Of a stretch of DNA of 64,000 bases, positions 30,426 to 40,122 are shown piece by piece. The translations under genes were made by a program, and so were the position numbers. The notes under the pieces were generated by a model that made no database searches, was not told the origin of the DNA, and worked only from the letters and a program-made list of their open reading frames with translations. Numbering within the stretch: position 1 is the first letter of the stretch; every line of letters begins with the position of its first letter. Origin of the DNA: UMGS2069 sp900557585. GTDB taxonomy: Bacteria > Bacillota > Clostridia > Christensenellales > UBA1242. Location: assembly GCA_902476355.1 (NCBI GenBank), contig CABSCS010000003.1, positions 38,376-102,375 on the forward strand, given 5' to 3'.

Positions 30426-31221
30426 ACCAGTTTACTCTCCTGCTCACAAAAAATATTTGAAAGGTTTAAAAGTCAAAGCATTTTCAGTTCACACAGTGCG
30501 CATTTTGCTTTTGGTTTTGATTTTCGGAATATGGGAACTTTCGGCATCTTCTGGGCTTGTTGACCCATTTATCACATCTTCACCATCAAGAATAATAAAG
30601 CAACTTGAAATTTTAATGAAAGATGGTTCACTTCTTCACCACTCTTGGGTAACGCTTTATGAGACCCTTTTGGCATTTTCAATCAGCACCATTATCGGAA
30701 CACTTGTCGCAATTGCGCTATACGGCATGCCACCAGTGAGAAAAGTTCTTGAACCATATCTTATTGTTTTGAACTCTCTTCCAAAAATTGCTCTTGGACC
30801 ACTTATCATTGTTTGGATGGGAACAGGCACAAAATCTATTGTTGCAATGGGATTTTTAATCTGCATTGTCATTACAACAATTTCAATGTTGAATGGCTAT
30901 TTATCAATTCCAAAAGACAAGATTTTGCTTTTAAAAACAATGGGAGCAAACAAATTTCAAATTCTTTATAAACTGATTATTCCAGCAACAAACAAAGACT
31001 TTGTTTCGGTTTTAAAAATCAATGTTGGAATGAGTTGGGTTGGCGTTGTAATGGGAGAATATCTCACAAGTAAAGCCGGTCTTGGATATCTTATCGTATA
31101 TGGCGGACAGGTTTTTAAACTCGACCTTGTAATGTGTGCAATTTTAATACTCTGCCTTCTTGCTGGGCTTATGTATGGGCTTGTTGCACTGCTTGAAAAG
31201 TTTATAAACCGCCGTCAATGA
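30415..31221 (+). CDS. ABC transporter permease (SsuC-like)
   Basis: Membrane subunit of the importer, 268 aa with about six helices. The coupling motif is the EAA-type segment LKTMGANKFQILYKLIIPA (about residues 178-197), followed by MSWVGVVMGEYL typical of the SsuC/TauC group. It starts inside the ATPase gene, so translation is coupled. Last gene of the three-gene unit; the shared terminator follows. Confidence 0.92.
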   Translation: MKNKPVYSPAHKKYLKGLKVKAFSVHTVRILLLVLIFGIWELSASSGLVDPFITSSPSRIIKQLEILMKDGSLLHHSWVTLYETLLAFSISTIIGTLVAIALYGMPPVRKVLEPYLIVLNSLPKIALGPLIIVWMGTGTKSIVAMGFLICIVITTISMLNGYLSIPKDKILLLKTMGANKFQILYKLIIPATNKDFVSVLKINVGMSWVGVVMGEYLTSKAGLGYLIVYGGQVFKLDLVMCAILILCLLAGLMYGLVALLEKFINRRQ

Positions 31222-31255
31222 TTCACTTTATTTTTTCTAAAATCAATTTCTATAA

Positions 31256-31289
31256 CAAAAAGAGCCACCAATCGGTGGCTCTTTTTTGT
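31256..31289. terminator. Bidirectional terminator between the permease and surface-protein genes
   Basis: Stem AGAGCCACC / GGTGGCTCT with loop AATC and A/T runs on both sides; two convergent genes share it. Confidence 0.85.
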
Positions 31290-31290
31290 G

Positions 31291-33318
31291 TTACTCTTTA
31301 TCATCATTTGCTTGAACTTTCTTTAAAACTGCATTAAACTTTTTGTCTTCAAAGAACAAGTCTTGCTTTTCGCCTTTTTTAACATTTTGCATTGCTTTTA
31401 TCTGATATAACTGAATGTTTTCTGTTTCTTTATTTTCTGAAATGGTGTTTTCATTTTCTTTTGTTTCACCACTAACTTCATTGCTTATAAAACTGCTTGT
31501 TCCCATGTTAAGTGTCAAAGCAGGAGCAATTCCGATTGAGTAGTCATCAACATCATATTCTTTATATTGTTTTCCAGTTTCATTCACACCCCACATCACA
31601 TCACTTCCACCTGATGATGGTGAACGCAACCACCAACGTCCTTTGCCAAGACGCGCAGAACTTGTGCTATAATATGCCCCATTTGCACGAGCATAGTCTG
31701 TAACCAATTTTGCACCAGATGTTGTTGGAAGTTGGTTATATGAAACCGCCTCTATATATCCAAGTGCAAAGATTTTATCTTCGGTGTTGTTGCAAGCATA
31801 TTCGTTTGTTGAATCGTCGGTTGTAATGCTTCTGTTATCAACCGTTGTTGTCAAGATATAATTTTTCTCTTCGGTTGAAAATGCTTGATAATAGAAACCA
31901 TTGAATTGATAATATTTATAATCTGCCGTATGATATGAATAGTCAGAAACGTTATATTCTCTTCCATCATAACTGTTCAAGAACGCACGGATATGCGAAT
32001 ATTCATAGTTGTTTGCATATACTGTTTCGCCATCAACGGTTCTTTCTCCATCAATAATTTGATAGCATGGAATGTAAGAGGTCAAAATGTTTTCCGAGGC
32101 AATGATTGCTTGACCATTGCTTTCTTTTCCAATTCTCCATTTGATTGGTTCAACTTTGAAATAATAGTAAGTTGAAAAATCAAGGGCTGTTCCGTCGGTG
32201 AATGTATAGTCCTGTTCATAGGCATTTCCGTTTTTCTTTCCATATCTTTCTTCATCTGAACCAAGGAAATAACCTTTTGAATCCACATCGGTTTCATCAA
32301 TTGTAACATCGCTTGCTTTGATTGTTTGTGGATATGAACCAAACAAAACAAAGTCGCCAGTTGAACTCTCATTTCCGTCTTCATCAACACGTGTGATGAT
32401 ATTTCTCCACCAAGCATATAAAACGCAATTGTCATTCACAACATAACTGCGAGTTGTTCTTGTGCTTGTTGTTCCCGAATTTTGAACCACAGGATACCAT
32501 CCAGTAAAGATATAGCCACTTCTTGTTGGTGTTGGAAGTTTTCCAATTGCTCCACCCTTTTTAACAGTTCGGCTTGTTTCAGAAACCGTTCCAAATTGTG
32601 GGTCAAATGTGACAGTTCTTGAAGACTCTGCAAGCGAAATAGTCCAGTTTCCACTTGTGTTTGTTTGAAGCGAAAGTTCATATGAACTTGAAGAATATCC
32701 CGAAATTGAAAGTTTTGTCAAATCGGGTTTTGTTGAAGAACCAACAAATGTTATAATTGTGCCAGCTGTTCTTGTACTTGAAAGCACAATTGTATAGTTT
32801 GGGGTTGTTCCAGCATAGTTTTGAACAGTGATTGATGCACTGTTTCCAAGAGTTATCGAATTTTTAATGTTGCACGCCACGCTTATGTTTAAATTTGAAG
32901 ACGAATAAATTTTGTCAAAAATTGTTCCGCCATTCAAGTTCATTGTTCCGGCGTTATAAATGCCATAATTTTGTGTTGTTACACCACTTGCGCCAACAAT
33001 TCCACTGGTGATTGTGAAAGTTCCGGCATTGTAAATATTGTCGCCATTTATTGTTGCAGTGTTTCCATAAATTGAACCACTTGTCATGTTCAGTGTTCCA
33101 CCACTTGCAATATATGCCCCACCACCATATGATGCTGAAATGCCATGCATTGTTCCGCTGAAATTGAATGTTGAATTTTTTCCAACATAAAATCCACCAC
33201 CACTTCCCGAAACAGCATCTGCCGTTTGCATTGAAGAAAAAGAGAAAATTCCAGCGGTAAGCATTGCCACAACTGGAAAAATCAACGCAAACAATACTTT
33301 TGAAAACCTACTTTTCAT
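31291..33318 (-). CDS. Secreted surface protein: beta-helix-like, InlB B-repeat and DUF6273 parts
   Basis: A 675-aa exported protein. Signal peptide with an A-x-A type end (MLTAGIFSFSSMQTADA). Residues 38-165 hold repeated GG-rich strands (GGTLNMTSGSIYGNTATINGDNIYNAGTFTITSG) like autotransporter/beta-helix repeats. Around 250-310 is a Listeria-Bacteroides (InlB B) repeat (RTVTFDPQFGTV...PTRSGYIFTGWYP...YAWW). The C-terminal half is DUF6273-like (VLFGSYPQT, PIKWRI, RWWLRSPSSGG). The tail is Glu/Asn/Lys rich with no LPXTG anchor. Probably involved in contact with the surroundings; function unknown. Confidence 0.78.
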   Translation of the reverse strand: MKSRFSKVLFALIFPVVAMLTAGIFSFSSMQTADAVSGSGGGFYVGKNSTFNFSGTMHGISASYGGGAYIASGGTLNMTSGSIYGNTATINGDNIYNAGTFTITSGIVGASGVTTQNYGIYNAGTMNLNGGTIFDKIYSSSNLNISVACNIKNSITLGNSASITVQNYAGTTPNYTIVLSSTRTAGTIITFVGSSTKPDLTKLSISGYSSSSYELSLQTNTSGNWTISLAESSRTVTFDPQFGTVSETSRTVKKGGAIGKLPTPTRSGYIFTGWYPVVQNSGTTSTRTTRSYVVNDNCVLYAWWRNIITRVDEDGNESSTGDFVLFGSYPQTIKASDVTIDETDVDSKGYFLGSDEERYGKKNGNAYEQDYTFTDGTALDFSTYYYFKVEPIKWRIGKESNGQAIIASENILTSYIPCYQIIDGERTVDGETVYANNYEYSHIRAFLNSYDGREYNVSDYSYHTADYKYYQFNGFYYQAFSTEEKNYILTTTVDNRSITTDDSTNEYACNNTEDKIFALGYIEAVSYNQLPTTSGAKLVTDYARANGAYYSTSSARLGKGRWWLRSPSSGGSDVMWGVNETGKQYKEYDVDDYSIGIAPALTLNMGTSSFISNEVSGETKENENTISENKETENIQLYQIKAMQNVKKGEKQDLFFEDKKFNAVLKKVQANDDKE

Positions 33319-33456
33319 ATGCTCCTTTCTTCCTTAGTATTTACATTTAAACAGAAATATATGAACATATTTTTATTTTTAACCTGCTTTGCAAAAGTGT
33401 GAAATTGCCTTGTTTTTTTCGCACAAGCAAACCCTTTCAACTCTTTTGCCGATTGT

Positions 33457-33486
33457 ATTTTATCCCACCTGGGTAGGATTTGTCAA
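33457..33486 (-). promoter_or_regulatory. Surface-protein promoter with palindrome in the spacer
   Basis: Minus strand TTGACA (33481-33486), 18-nt spacer, TAAAAT (33457-33462). The spacer is nearly filled by the inverted repeat ATCCCACCTGGGTAGGAT (33462-33479), a repressor-site position. The leader would be about 130 nt. Confidence 0.6.
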
Positions 33487-33700
33487 ATGCTTTTAAAAAA
33501 TTGGCTTTATAACACAATTGTGTTTCTTTATTTTTGTGCAGATTGCACATGTTTGCTAGGTTTTTGGGTATATTCAAGGTTATTATTCTCCCGCAATTCA
33601 TCAAACTTTTCAGTCCATAAATACCGATTAAAAATCACAGCAATATTTACAATATTTTTTTATACTTATCTCTTTTTTCTTTCAATTTCCGATTTTTCAC
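33487..33700. other. Non-coding gap upstream of the surface-protein promoter
   Basis: AT-rich, with no gene or structured RNA seen between the promoter at 33457-33486 and the dnaE terminator. Confidence 0.5.
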
Positions 33701-33740
33701 AAAAAAAAATCCCGCAAATGGTGCGAGATTTTATTTTTTA
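33701..33740 (-). terminator. Terminator after dnaE
   Basis: Stem AATCCCGCA / TGCGAGATT (one mismatch) with a nine-A run upstream that becomes the T tail on the minus strand. Confidence 0.75.
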
Positions 33741-33763
33741 TGAATATTTTTTTGATTTTTTTG

Positions 33764-36700
33764 CTAAATTACTTTGATGTTCTTTTCGCCAACAATCATT
33801 GCAAGTTCGCTTGAAAGCGCTGGTGAAACAGTAACGGTTGCTCCAAGCGAATAAAGTTTGCGATTATATTGAACAAAGGTTTCTGTGTCGCCAGGATAGC
33901 CCGACAAAATTTCAAACACTTGATCTTTAAGATGTTGATTTTCAATGTCAAACTGCATATAAAGGCGTTGTTTCTTTTCTTGAACTTTGCCTTCACCAAA
34001 AACAATTTTTTTGCTTTGGGTTTGCTCTTCGGCTTGCTTTTCATCGTTAATGAACTCTAACTTATCCATAACAATAATTGGTCTTTCACCTGGGCGAAGA
34101 GAAAGTCTTCCAGAAACAACACAAATTGCCTCTTCAACAAGGTCGTTTTTAAGTTGTTCATAGAACTTGTTGAACACCATAACCTCAATTGTTCCATAAA
34201 GGTCTTCAAGTTTTAAAACCGCCATTGGCAGATTTCCAGTTTTTGTGAAGCGTTTGTTTACTTCATCTATAACACCAATCATTTTAACTTTCATGCCATC
34301 GGTCAAACCGTTGTTGTCAACAACCTGCTCGTCGGCATAGTCTGGGTTATAATTTTCATCTTCCCCACTGCTTGCTTCTGCAACCATTCCAGCATTGAAT
34401 GTCATTTGGTCGGCAATTGCTTTATATGGTTCAAGAGGATGACCCGAAAGATAAATTCCAAGAGCCTCTTTCTCTTTTCGAAGTTTGAATTTGGTATCAT
34501 ATTCTTTAATGTCGGGATAATCAATATGAATCGATTCTTGTTTCGAGAACAAATCTCCAAACATTGAAAATTGTCCGCTCAAACGGCTGTTTTTGTCTTT
34601 AACGGCGCAAGCAAGTGCCATTTCAAAAACTGATGCAAGTTGGCTTCTTGTTTTTCCAAAACAATCAAACGCACCCGAATATATCATTCCTTCCAAAACA
34701 CGTTTATTGATGTTTAGGTCAACTGTTCTTGAAAGGAAATCACCAAGGTCTTTATATTCTCCATTCTGTTTTCTTTCGTTTACAATGGCATCGCAAATTT
34801 GAACACCAAGTCCACGAACCGCAGAAAGTCCAAAACGAATTTTGTTGTCTTTAACAGTGAAATATGAATCACTTTTGTTAATGTCGGCTGGCAAAATTGG
34901 AATGCCCTCGCTTTTAACAAACGTTACATAGTGTGAAACTTCTTCTGTGTTTGTGATACGGTTGTTGATGATTGCGGTGAAAAATTCTGGTTCATAATAA
35001 CACTTCAAATATGCTGTTTGGAACGCGATATATGCATATGCCGCCGCGTGCGACTTGTTGAACGCATATGACGCAAAGGTTGCCATTTGCCCGAAAACTT
35101 CTTCGGCAACTTCTCTTGGAACGCCAAGGTTAACCGCACCAGCAATTGACTTTTTGCCTTCTGGGTCAACCCAACCGTCAATGAACTTTACTTTTTCATA
35201 GGCCATTTTGTCTTTCTTTTTCTTACCCATGATACGACGAACGTTGTCCGCTTGTCCCAGGTTATATCCACCCATAACTTGGCAAATTTTCATAACTTGC
35301 TCTTGATAAACAATAACGCCATAGGTACTTTTCAAAACTGGTTCAAGGCATGGATGAAGATATGTAACATGGTCTGGATTGTGCTTGTTGTCGCAGAACT
35401 TTGGAATAAAGTCCATTGGGCCTGGACGATACATAGACACACCCGCAATGATATCTTCAAGACAGTCGGGCTTCAAGTCTTTCATGAACTTTTTAAATCC
35501 ACCACTTTCAAGTTGGAAGACACCATCGGTTTTTCCGTCACCAATCATTTGATAGGTTTTTGGATCGTTATAGTCAATGCTTCCGTCATAAAAGTCGACA
35601 GTAACACCATGGTTTTGTTTTATATATTCGGTTGCTTTCTTGATATCAGTAAGGTTTTTAAGTCCAAGAAAGTCCATTTTCAAAAGTCCAAGACTTTCAA
35701 GTTCGGTCATTGAATATTGTGTTGAAAGGTCATCACCATTTCGAATTTGCGGAACAAACTCATCAACAGGTTTTGGGGCAATCAAAATTCCGCAGGCATG
35801 GGTTGAAATGTTTCTTGGCATGCCTTCCATTTTTATTGCAATGTCGATAACGTGTTTAAGCGTGTCATCACTGTTATAAATTTCAACAAGTTCTGGCAAA
35901 ATGAACTTGTCATTTTCAGGTTTTCCAGTTTTTCCAAAATAATATTTTAAAACTGGGCCTTTTTTAACTCCTTCTGGTGGCTTCATTGGAATGATTTTAC
36001 TGATTTTATCTGCCATTGAATATGGAACTTTCATAACACGCGCAACATCACGAATGGCGTTCTTTGCAGCCATTGTTCCGAATGTGCCGATATATGAAAC
36101 GTTTTCTGGCGAATATCTCTGTTTTACATATTCAATCATGTTTCCACGTTGTTCAAAGTCAAAGTCAACGTCGAAGTCGGGCATGGAAACACGTTCACGA
36201 TGAATGAAACGTTCAAAGAGCAAATCATAGCGAAGTGGGTCTACAAGAGTGATTGAAATTGCATATGCAACAATTGAACCAACACCCGATCCACGACCAG
36301 GGCCAACAGGAATGCCATGAGTTCTTGCATAGTGAACATAGTCCCAAACAACAAGGAAATATTCAACAAATCCAAGTTCGTGAATAAGTTTCAATTCCTT
36401 TTCTGCCCTTTCGCGAACTTCTGGGGTGATTTCGCCATATTTTTTCTTTAAGCCTTCCCAAGTCATGTCTTGCAAAAACTCAAAGTTATCTTGTCCGTTT
36501 GGGGCTTGATAATATGGGATAAAGTTTTCAGTTGCTGGCAAAATATATTTTTTGTCAACGCCAGAACCATCTTCAAAGTGAATATCGCCGTGCGCTTTGC
36601 AACGAATGACAACATCACACTTATCTGCAATTTCAACTGTTCTGTCAAGTGCTTCTTCATAGCCAGGAAGAGCCTCTTGCATTTCTTCATAGGTTTTATA

Positions 36701-37426
36701 GTAAAATTCGTGAGTGTCAAATTTCAAACGGTTTGGGTCGTCGATTGTTTTTTGCATTTGAATGCACATCAAAACATCTTGAACTTCCCAGTCGGCTTTT
36801 TCAAGATAGTGAACGTCGTTTGTTGCAACAAGCGGAATGCCTGTTTCTTTGCTCATTCTTGTAAGCCCTTCAATCACAATTTTTTGCTCTGCCAAACCAT
36901 GGTTTTGAATTTCAAGATAAAAGTCGCCAGGGGCGAAAAACGAATTAAGTTTAAGAGCAAACTCTTTTGCTTCGTCATATCTTCCTTGAAGCAAAAGTTG
37001 AGGAATGTGACCAGCAAGACATGCAGAAAGACAAATGATTCCTTCTGAATGCTCTTTCAAACAATCATAGTCAATTCTTGGCTTATAGTAAAAGCCCTCT
37101 TTTGAAGCAATACCTGAAAGTTTCAAAAGATTTTGATATCCAGTGTTGTTTTTTGCAATCAGAACAATGTGACCCATGTCTGCCTTTCCAACCTTGTTGA
37201 AGCGGTCATGGCAAATATAAAATTCACAACCAATGATTGGCTTGATTTTCTTTGCAAGGCAGGCTGCATAAAGTTGCATTGCGCCATACATGTTTCCATG
37301 GTCGGTGATTGCAACGGCTTTCCAACCACGCTTTACTGTTTCATCAACAAGTGCACCAATTTTGGTTGCACCGTCAAGCAAACTGAACTCTGTGTGCAAA
37401 TGAAGATGTACAAACTCTTTTCCCAT
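33764..37426 (-). CDS. dnaE: DNA polymerase III subunit alpha (DnaE)
   Basis: Replicative DNA polymerase of the C family, 1220 aa, normal length. N-terminal PHP domain (HLHLHTEFSLLDGATK; AITDHGNMYGA). The palm carries the catalytic aspartates in MPDFDVDFDFEQR (about residue 415) and the GPGRGSGVGS motif just before. Then come the thumb and fingers, HhH and an OB-fold domain (KVKMIGVIDEVNKRFTKTGNLPMAVLKLED near 1010-1040). Its ATG overlaps the whiA stop codon, so it is the last gene of murB-PHP-whiA-dnaE. Confidence 0.97.
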   Translation of the reverse strand: MGKEFVHLHLHTEFSLLDGATKIGALVDETVKRGWKAVAITDHGNMYGAMQLYAACLAKKIKPIIGCEFYICHDRFNKVGKADMGHIVLIAKNNTGYQNLLKLSGIASKEGFYYKPRIDYDCLKEHSEGIICLSACLAGHIPQLLLQGRYDEAKEFALKLNSFFAPGDFYLEIQNHGLAEQKIVIEGLTRMSKETGIPLVATNDVHYLEKADWEVQDVLMCIQMQKTIDDPNRLKFDTHEFYYKTYEEMQEALPGYEEALDRTVEIADKCDVVIRCKAHGDIHFEDGSGVDKKYILPATENFIPYYQAPNGQDNFEFLQDMTWEGLKKKYGEITPEVRERAEKELKLIHELGFVEYFLVVWDYVHYARTHGIPVGPGRGSGVGSIVAYAISITLVDPLRYDLLFERFIHRERVSMPDFDVDFDFEQRGNMIEYVKQRYSPENVSYIGTFGTMAAKNAIRDVARVMKVPYSMADKISKIIPMKPPEGVKKGPVLKYYFGKTGKPENDKFILPELVEIYNSDDTLKHVIDIAIKMEGMPRNISTHACGILIAPKPVDEFVPQIRNGDDLSTQYSMTELESLGLLKMDFLGLKNLTDIKKATEYIKQNHGVTVDFYDGSIDYNDPKTYQMIGDGKTDGVFQLESGGFKKFMKDLKPDCLEDIIAGVSMYRPGPMDFIPKFCDNKHNPDHVTYLHPCLEPVLKSTYGVIVYQEQVMKICQVMGGYNLGQADNVRRIMGKKKKDKMAYEKVKFIDGWVDPEGKKSIAGAVNLGVPREVAEEVFGQMATFASYAFNKSHAAAYAYIAFQTAYLKCYYEPEFFTAIINNRITNTEEVSHYVTFVKSEGIPILPADINKSDSYFTVKDNKIRFGLSAVRGLGVQICDAIVNERKQNGEYKDLGDFLSRTVDLNINKRVLEGMIYSGAFDCFGKTRSQLASVFEMALACAVKDKNSRLSGQFSMFGDLFSKQESIHIDYPDIKEYDTKFKLRKEKEALGIYLSGHPLEPYKAIADQMTFNAGMVAEASSGEDENYNPDYADEQVVDNNGLTDGMKVKMIGVIDEVNKRFTKTGNLPMAVLKLEDLYGTIEVMVFNKFYEQLKNDLVEEAICVVSGRLSLRPGERPIIVMDKLEFINDEKQAEEQTQSKKIVFGEGKVQEKKQRLYMQFDIENQHLKDQVFEILSGYPGDTETFVQYNRKLYSLGATVTVSPALSSELAMIVGEKNIKVI

Positions 37427-38400
37427 TAGCCGATCTCCTTTGAAATTTCGATAATCTTTTTAAAGCGAAGAGCAATTGCCCCCTTGCTTACCTTTACTGG
37501 CAAAACCTCGGCAATATCGTTCAAACTTCCTTCTGGATTTGCAAGACGTGCAAGCGCAACTTCAAGCAAATTTTCAGGAAGCGATTCAAGCCCAATTGTG
37601 TTTTTAATGTTTTCAATTGCAACAATTTGCTCTGTTGCAGCCTTTATTGATTTATCAATGTTTGCAGAAATGCAATTGGTTTGACGATTCACAAGGTTTC
37701 GCATTTCTCTTCCTGCCCTTTCGTTCTCCAAAATAAGCAAGTTTTTATGCGCTCCAAAAAGTCCAAGAAGTTTAGAAATGCTTTCTGCTTCTTTCAAATA
37801 TACAACAAAACTTTCGTTTCTTTCAACCTTACGCGAAATTACATCAAAGTCTGCCAAAAACTCGCAAATGTGGTCGGCTTGAACATTTGATTGAACACTC
37901 CATTCCATGTGATATCCACTTGTTTTGCTTTGGTTTGAAAGATCCATAACGTCAAGGTGTTCAGGAATAGAAATGCTTCCTGCACCAAGGAAAAAGCCTT
38001 TCAAATAGTCAAGTTTGTCGGCAGTTTCAATTGTAAGTGCACTGTCTCCAAGACGATTGATTTCATAGTTTCCAGATTTTGAAAAACTGATAATTCCAAG
38101 GTCGGTCAAAATTTGTCTTCCCGAAACATGGTCAATTGAAAGTTCATTTCTTGTTTTTTGTTTAAAGTTCACATTTTGCTCGGTTTCGCTGAACTTTGCT
38201 TGTGGATAACTTTTCAAAATCACTTTTTTAACAAAGCCAATAAAATTCGCATTTTCGCTTGAAACAGTAAAAGAAAGCCCCCCGCCTGAAGACAAAACAA
38301 GGCTTCCTGCTGATAAAACCATTCCGCACAAAAGAGCAAAGTTGTTTCCTTCGCTCATGGTTTCGCAAATTTCATTTTTAACATCTTGTGAAAAACTCAT
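37426..38400 (-). CDS. whiA: DNA-binding protein WhiA
   Basis: WhiA joins a LAGLIDADG-like domain to a C-terminal HTH and affects cell division and sporulation regulation in Gram-positive bacteria. The 324-aa protein has FTVSSENANFIGFVKKVI, YLKGFFLGAGSISIPE (homing-endonuclease-like core without catalytic residues), and the HTH block ENLLEVALARLANPEGSLNDIAEVLPVKVSKGAIALRFKKI. AAAGGA precedes ATG 38400. In many Clostridia rapZ and yvcK lie just upstream; they are absent here. Confidence 0.95.
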   Translation of the reverse strand: MSFSQDVKNEICETMSEGNNFALLCGMVLSAGSLVLSSGGGLSFTVSSENANFIGFVKKVILKSYPQAKFSETEQNVNFKQKTRNELSIDHVSGRQILTDLGIISFSKSGNYEINRLGDSALTIETADKLDYLKGFFLGAGSISIPEHLDVMDLSNQSKTSGYHMEWSVQSNVQADHICEFLADFDVISRKVERNESFVVYLKEAESISKLLGLFGAHKNLLILENERAGREMRNLVNRQTNCISANIDKSIKAATEQIVAIENIKNTIGLESLPENLLEVALARLANPEGSLNDIAEVLPVKVSKGAIALRFKKIIEISKEIG

Positions 38401-38425
38401 ATTATTCCTTTGTTATTTTGTGTTT

Positions 38426-39139
38426 TTATTGATAAATTTTGTCAATATTTACAATTCTGTCAAGTGGCACATTATATTTTTCAATAAATTCAAGAACTTT
38501 TGAAACATTTGCAACATTTACTTTTCTGTGTGCATCTGAACTTACAATAAAGTTGCAACCACTGCCTATCAGTTGTTTTGCCTCTTCATCTGAAAAGTCA
38601 ATGTGTTTGTTGTTTAGTTCAATCAAAGTGCCTTTTTCTTTGGCTTTTTTGCAAACTTTTTCAAGGTCAACTTTGATATAGGTGTTAATGTGTGAAATGA
38701 TTGTGACATTATATTTTTCAAGACAGTTTAAATATGCCTGGGTGTTGATTTTCTTTTGCTTTTCTGGCGCAAAAACTTTGCGAAGCGGACAATATATATT
38801 GTTAATGGTTCCGCGATGATAGCCAACAATCAAATTATCAAGAAGTTTAATTTCGTCTTCGTCAAGGTCAATTTTGCCGTCTTTTCCAATTAAATTTGCT
38901 TCAACACCAAAAAATAAATTCAAATTGGTTTTATCTTTCAAATTTTCAAGTTCGGCTTTTGCTTTCTTGATGTTTTTCCTTCTAATTCCAAACAAATAAT
39001 GTGCTGGGCCATGGTCGGAAATTCCATATGACGCAAGCCCTTTTTCTTCGGCACTTTTCACATTTTCAGCAATTGTGTTTTTGCCGTGATTGTTCTTGCT
39101 ATATTTGCTGTGGGTGTGATAGTCTCCCGTAATTCTCAT
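38426..39139 (-). CDS. PHP-domain phosphoesterase
   Basis: A 237-aa metal-dependent phosphoesterase of the PHP family (YcdX/HisK-like group). Metal-binding motifs are visible in order: GDYHTHSKYS at the N-terminus, YGISDHGP, FFGVEANL, ISHINTY, and IVSSDAHR. Substrate unknown. ATG 39139 has AGGAG 6 nt upstream and starts 41 nt inside the murB gene. A PHP gene between murB and whiA is common in Clostridia. Confidence 0.88.
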   Translation of the reverse strand: MRITGDYHTHSKYSKNNHGKNTIAENVKSAEEKGLASYGISDHGPAHYLFGIRRKNIKKAKAELENLKDKTNLNLFFGVEANLIGKDGKIDLDEDEIKLLDNLIVGYHRGTINNIYCPLRKVFAPEKQKKINTQAYLNCLEKYNVTIISHINTYIKVDLEKVCKKAKEKGTLIELNNKHIDFSDEEAKQLIGSGCNFIVSSDAHRKVNVANVSKVLEFIEKYNVPLDRIVNIDKIYQ

Positions 39140-40022
39140 GTTTTTCTCCTATAATTTCAATTTCGGTTTCAAGCCAAATGCCAAACTTGTCAAAAACAGT
39201 TTTTTGCACAAGGCTGATAAGTTTTAAAATGTCCTCAAATCGAGCGTTTTCAGAAATGATAAAGTTTGCATGCTTGTCGCTTATAAACGCATTTCCAATT
39301 CTTGTATTTTTCAACCCGGCAAGGTCGATAAGCCTTCCTGCGCTGTCACCCTCTGGGTTTGCAAACACACAACCGGCACTGTTTCCTTTTGGTTGCTTTT
39401 CGAACCTTTGATTTGAAACACGCCTTATTTTTTCTGCAATTTCTTCCTCGCTTGACAAATCAAGTTCAAAAGTTGCCGACAAAATTGTCACGCCCGAGCC
39501 GAGCAGTTCAGTGAAATGATTTCTTTTTTCAACGCTTTGTGGGTCTATCATCACAATTTTGCCATTGTAAAATGCTTTAATGTTTATCAAATGATCAAAA
39601 ATGTTTGTTTTAAACGCACCAGCGTTCATTGCAACCATGCCACCAATTGTTGCAGGAATGCCAAACAAATTTTCCAGCCCCGACAATTGATGATTTTTGC
39701 AAAACAAAATCACTTCGCTTGCAAGTGTTCCCGCACTAACCGTAAGGTAATTTTCGTAAAGATTTAAAACACTTTGCATGTTTTTGGTGCAAACGAAAAT
39801 TGTTTTATGTGCGCTGTCACTTGCCAAAAGATTGCTTCCATTGCCAATCACTTTATAACAAATTTTGTTCTTTTCAAGCGTTCTCAAAGTTTGCACAAGT
39901 TCTTTTTCGTTTCGTGGACAAACAACTTTTGCTTTTCCACCAACTTTGAAAGTTGTGAACTCTGAAAGGTTCGCTTTCTTCAAAATATGTTTTGGCAACA
40001 AAGTTCCAATTCTTTTACACAT
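39099..40022 (-). CDS. murB: UDP-N-acetylenolpyruvoylglucosamine reductase
   Basis: FAD enzyme that completes UDP-MurNAc in peptidoglycan synthesis. The 307-aa protein has FTTFKVGGKA, VIGNGSNLL (FAD binding), GIPATIGGMVAMNAGAF, and the catalytic Ser in PKGNSAGCVFANP, with the final Glu in GIWLETEIEIIG. A tail of about 14 residues runs on past this usual end into the PHP gene. TTGAAA-17-TAGAAT (40025-40053) ends only 2 nt before ATG and no good SD site exists, so the start is slightly uncertain. Confidence 0.93.
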   Translation of the reverse strand: MCKRIGTLLPKHILKKANLSEFTTFKVGGKAKVVCPRNEKELVQTLRTLEKNKICYKVIGNGSNLLASDSAHKTIFVCTKNMQSVLNLYENYLTVSAGTLASEVILFCKNHQLSGLENLFGIPATIGGMVAMNAGAFKTNIFDHLINIKAFYNGKIVMIDPQSVEKRNHFTELLGSGVTILSATFELDLSSEEEIAEKIRRVSNQRFEKQPKGNSAGCVFANPEGDSAGRLIDLAGLKNTRIGNAFISDKHANFIISENARFEDILKLISLVQKTVFDKFGIWLETEIEIIGEKHENYGRLSHPQQI

Positions 40023-40024
40023 CT

Positions 40025-40053
40025 ATTCTACCCCAAAAATATAAAAATTTCAA
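40025..40053 (-). promoter_or_regulatory. murB promoter candidate
   Basis: Minus strand TTGAAA (40048-40053), 17-nt spacer, TAGAAT (40025-40030), 2 nt before ATG 40022. Closer than any normal leader allows. Confidence 0.45.
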
Positions 40054-40122
40054 ACTTATACACATCTTTTTCGTGTTTTTATGCAATTTTGTTTTTCTTT
40101 CGCATATTTTGTAAATTTTTCA

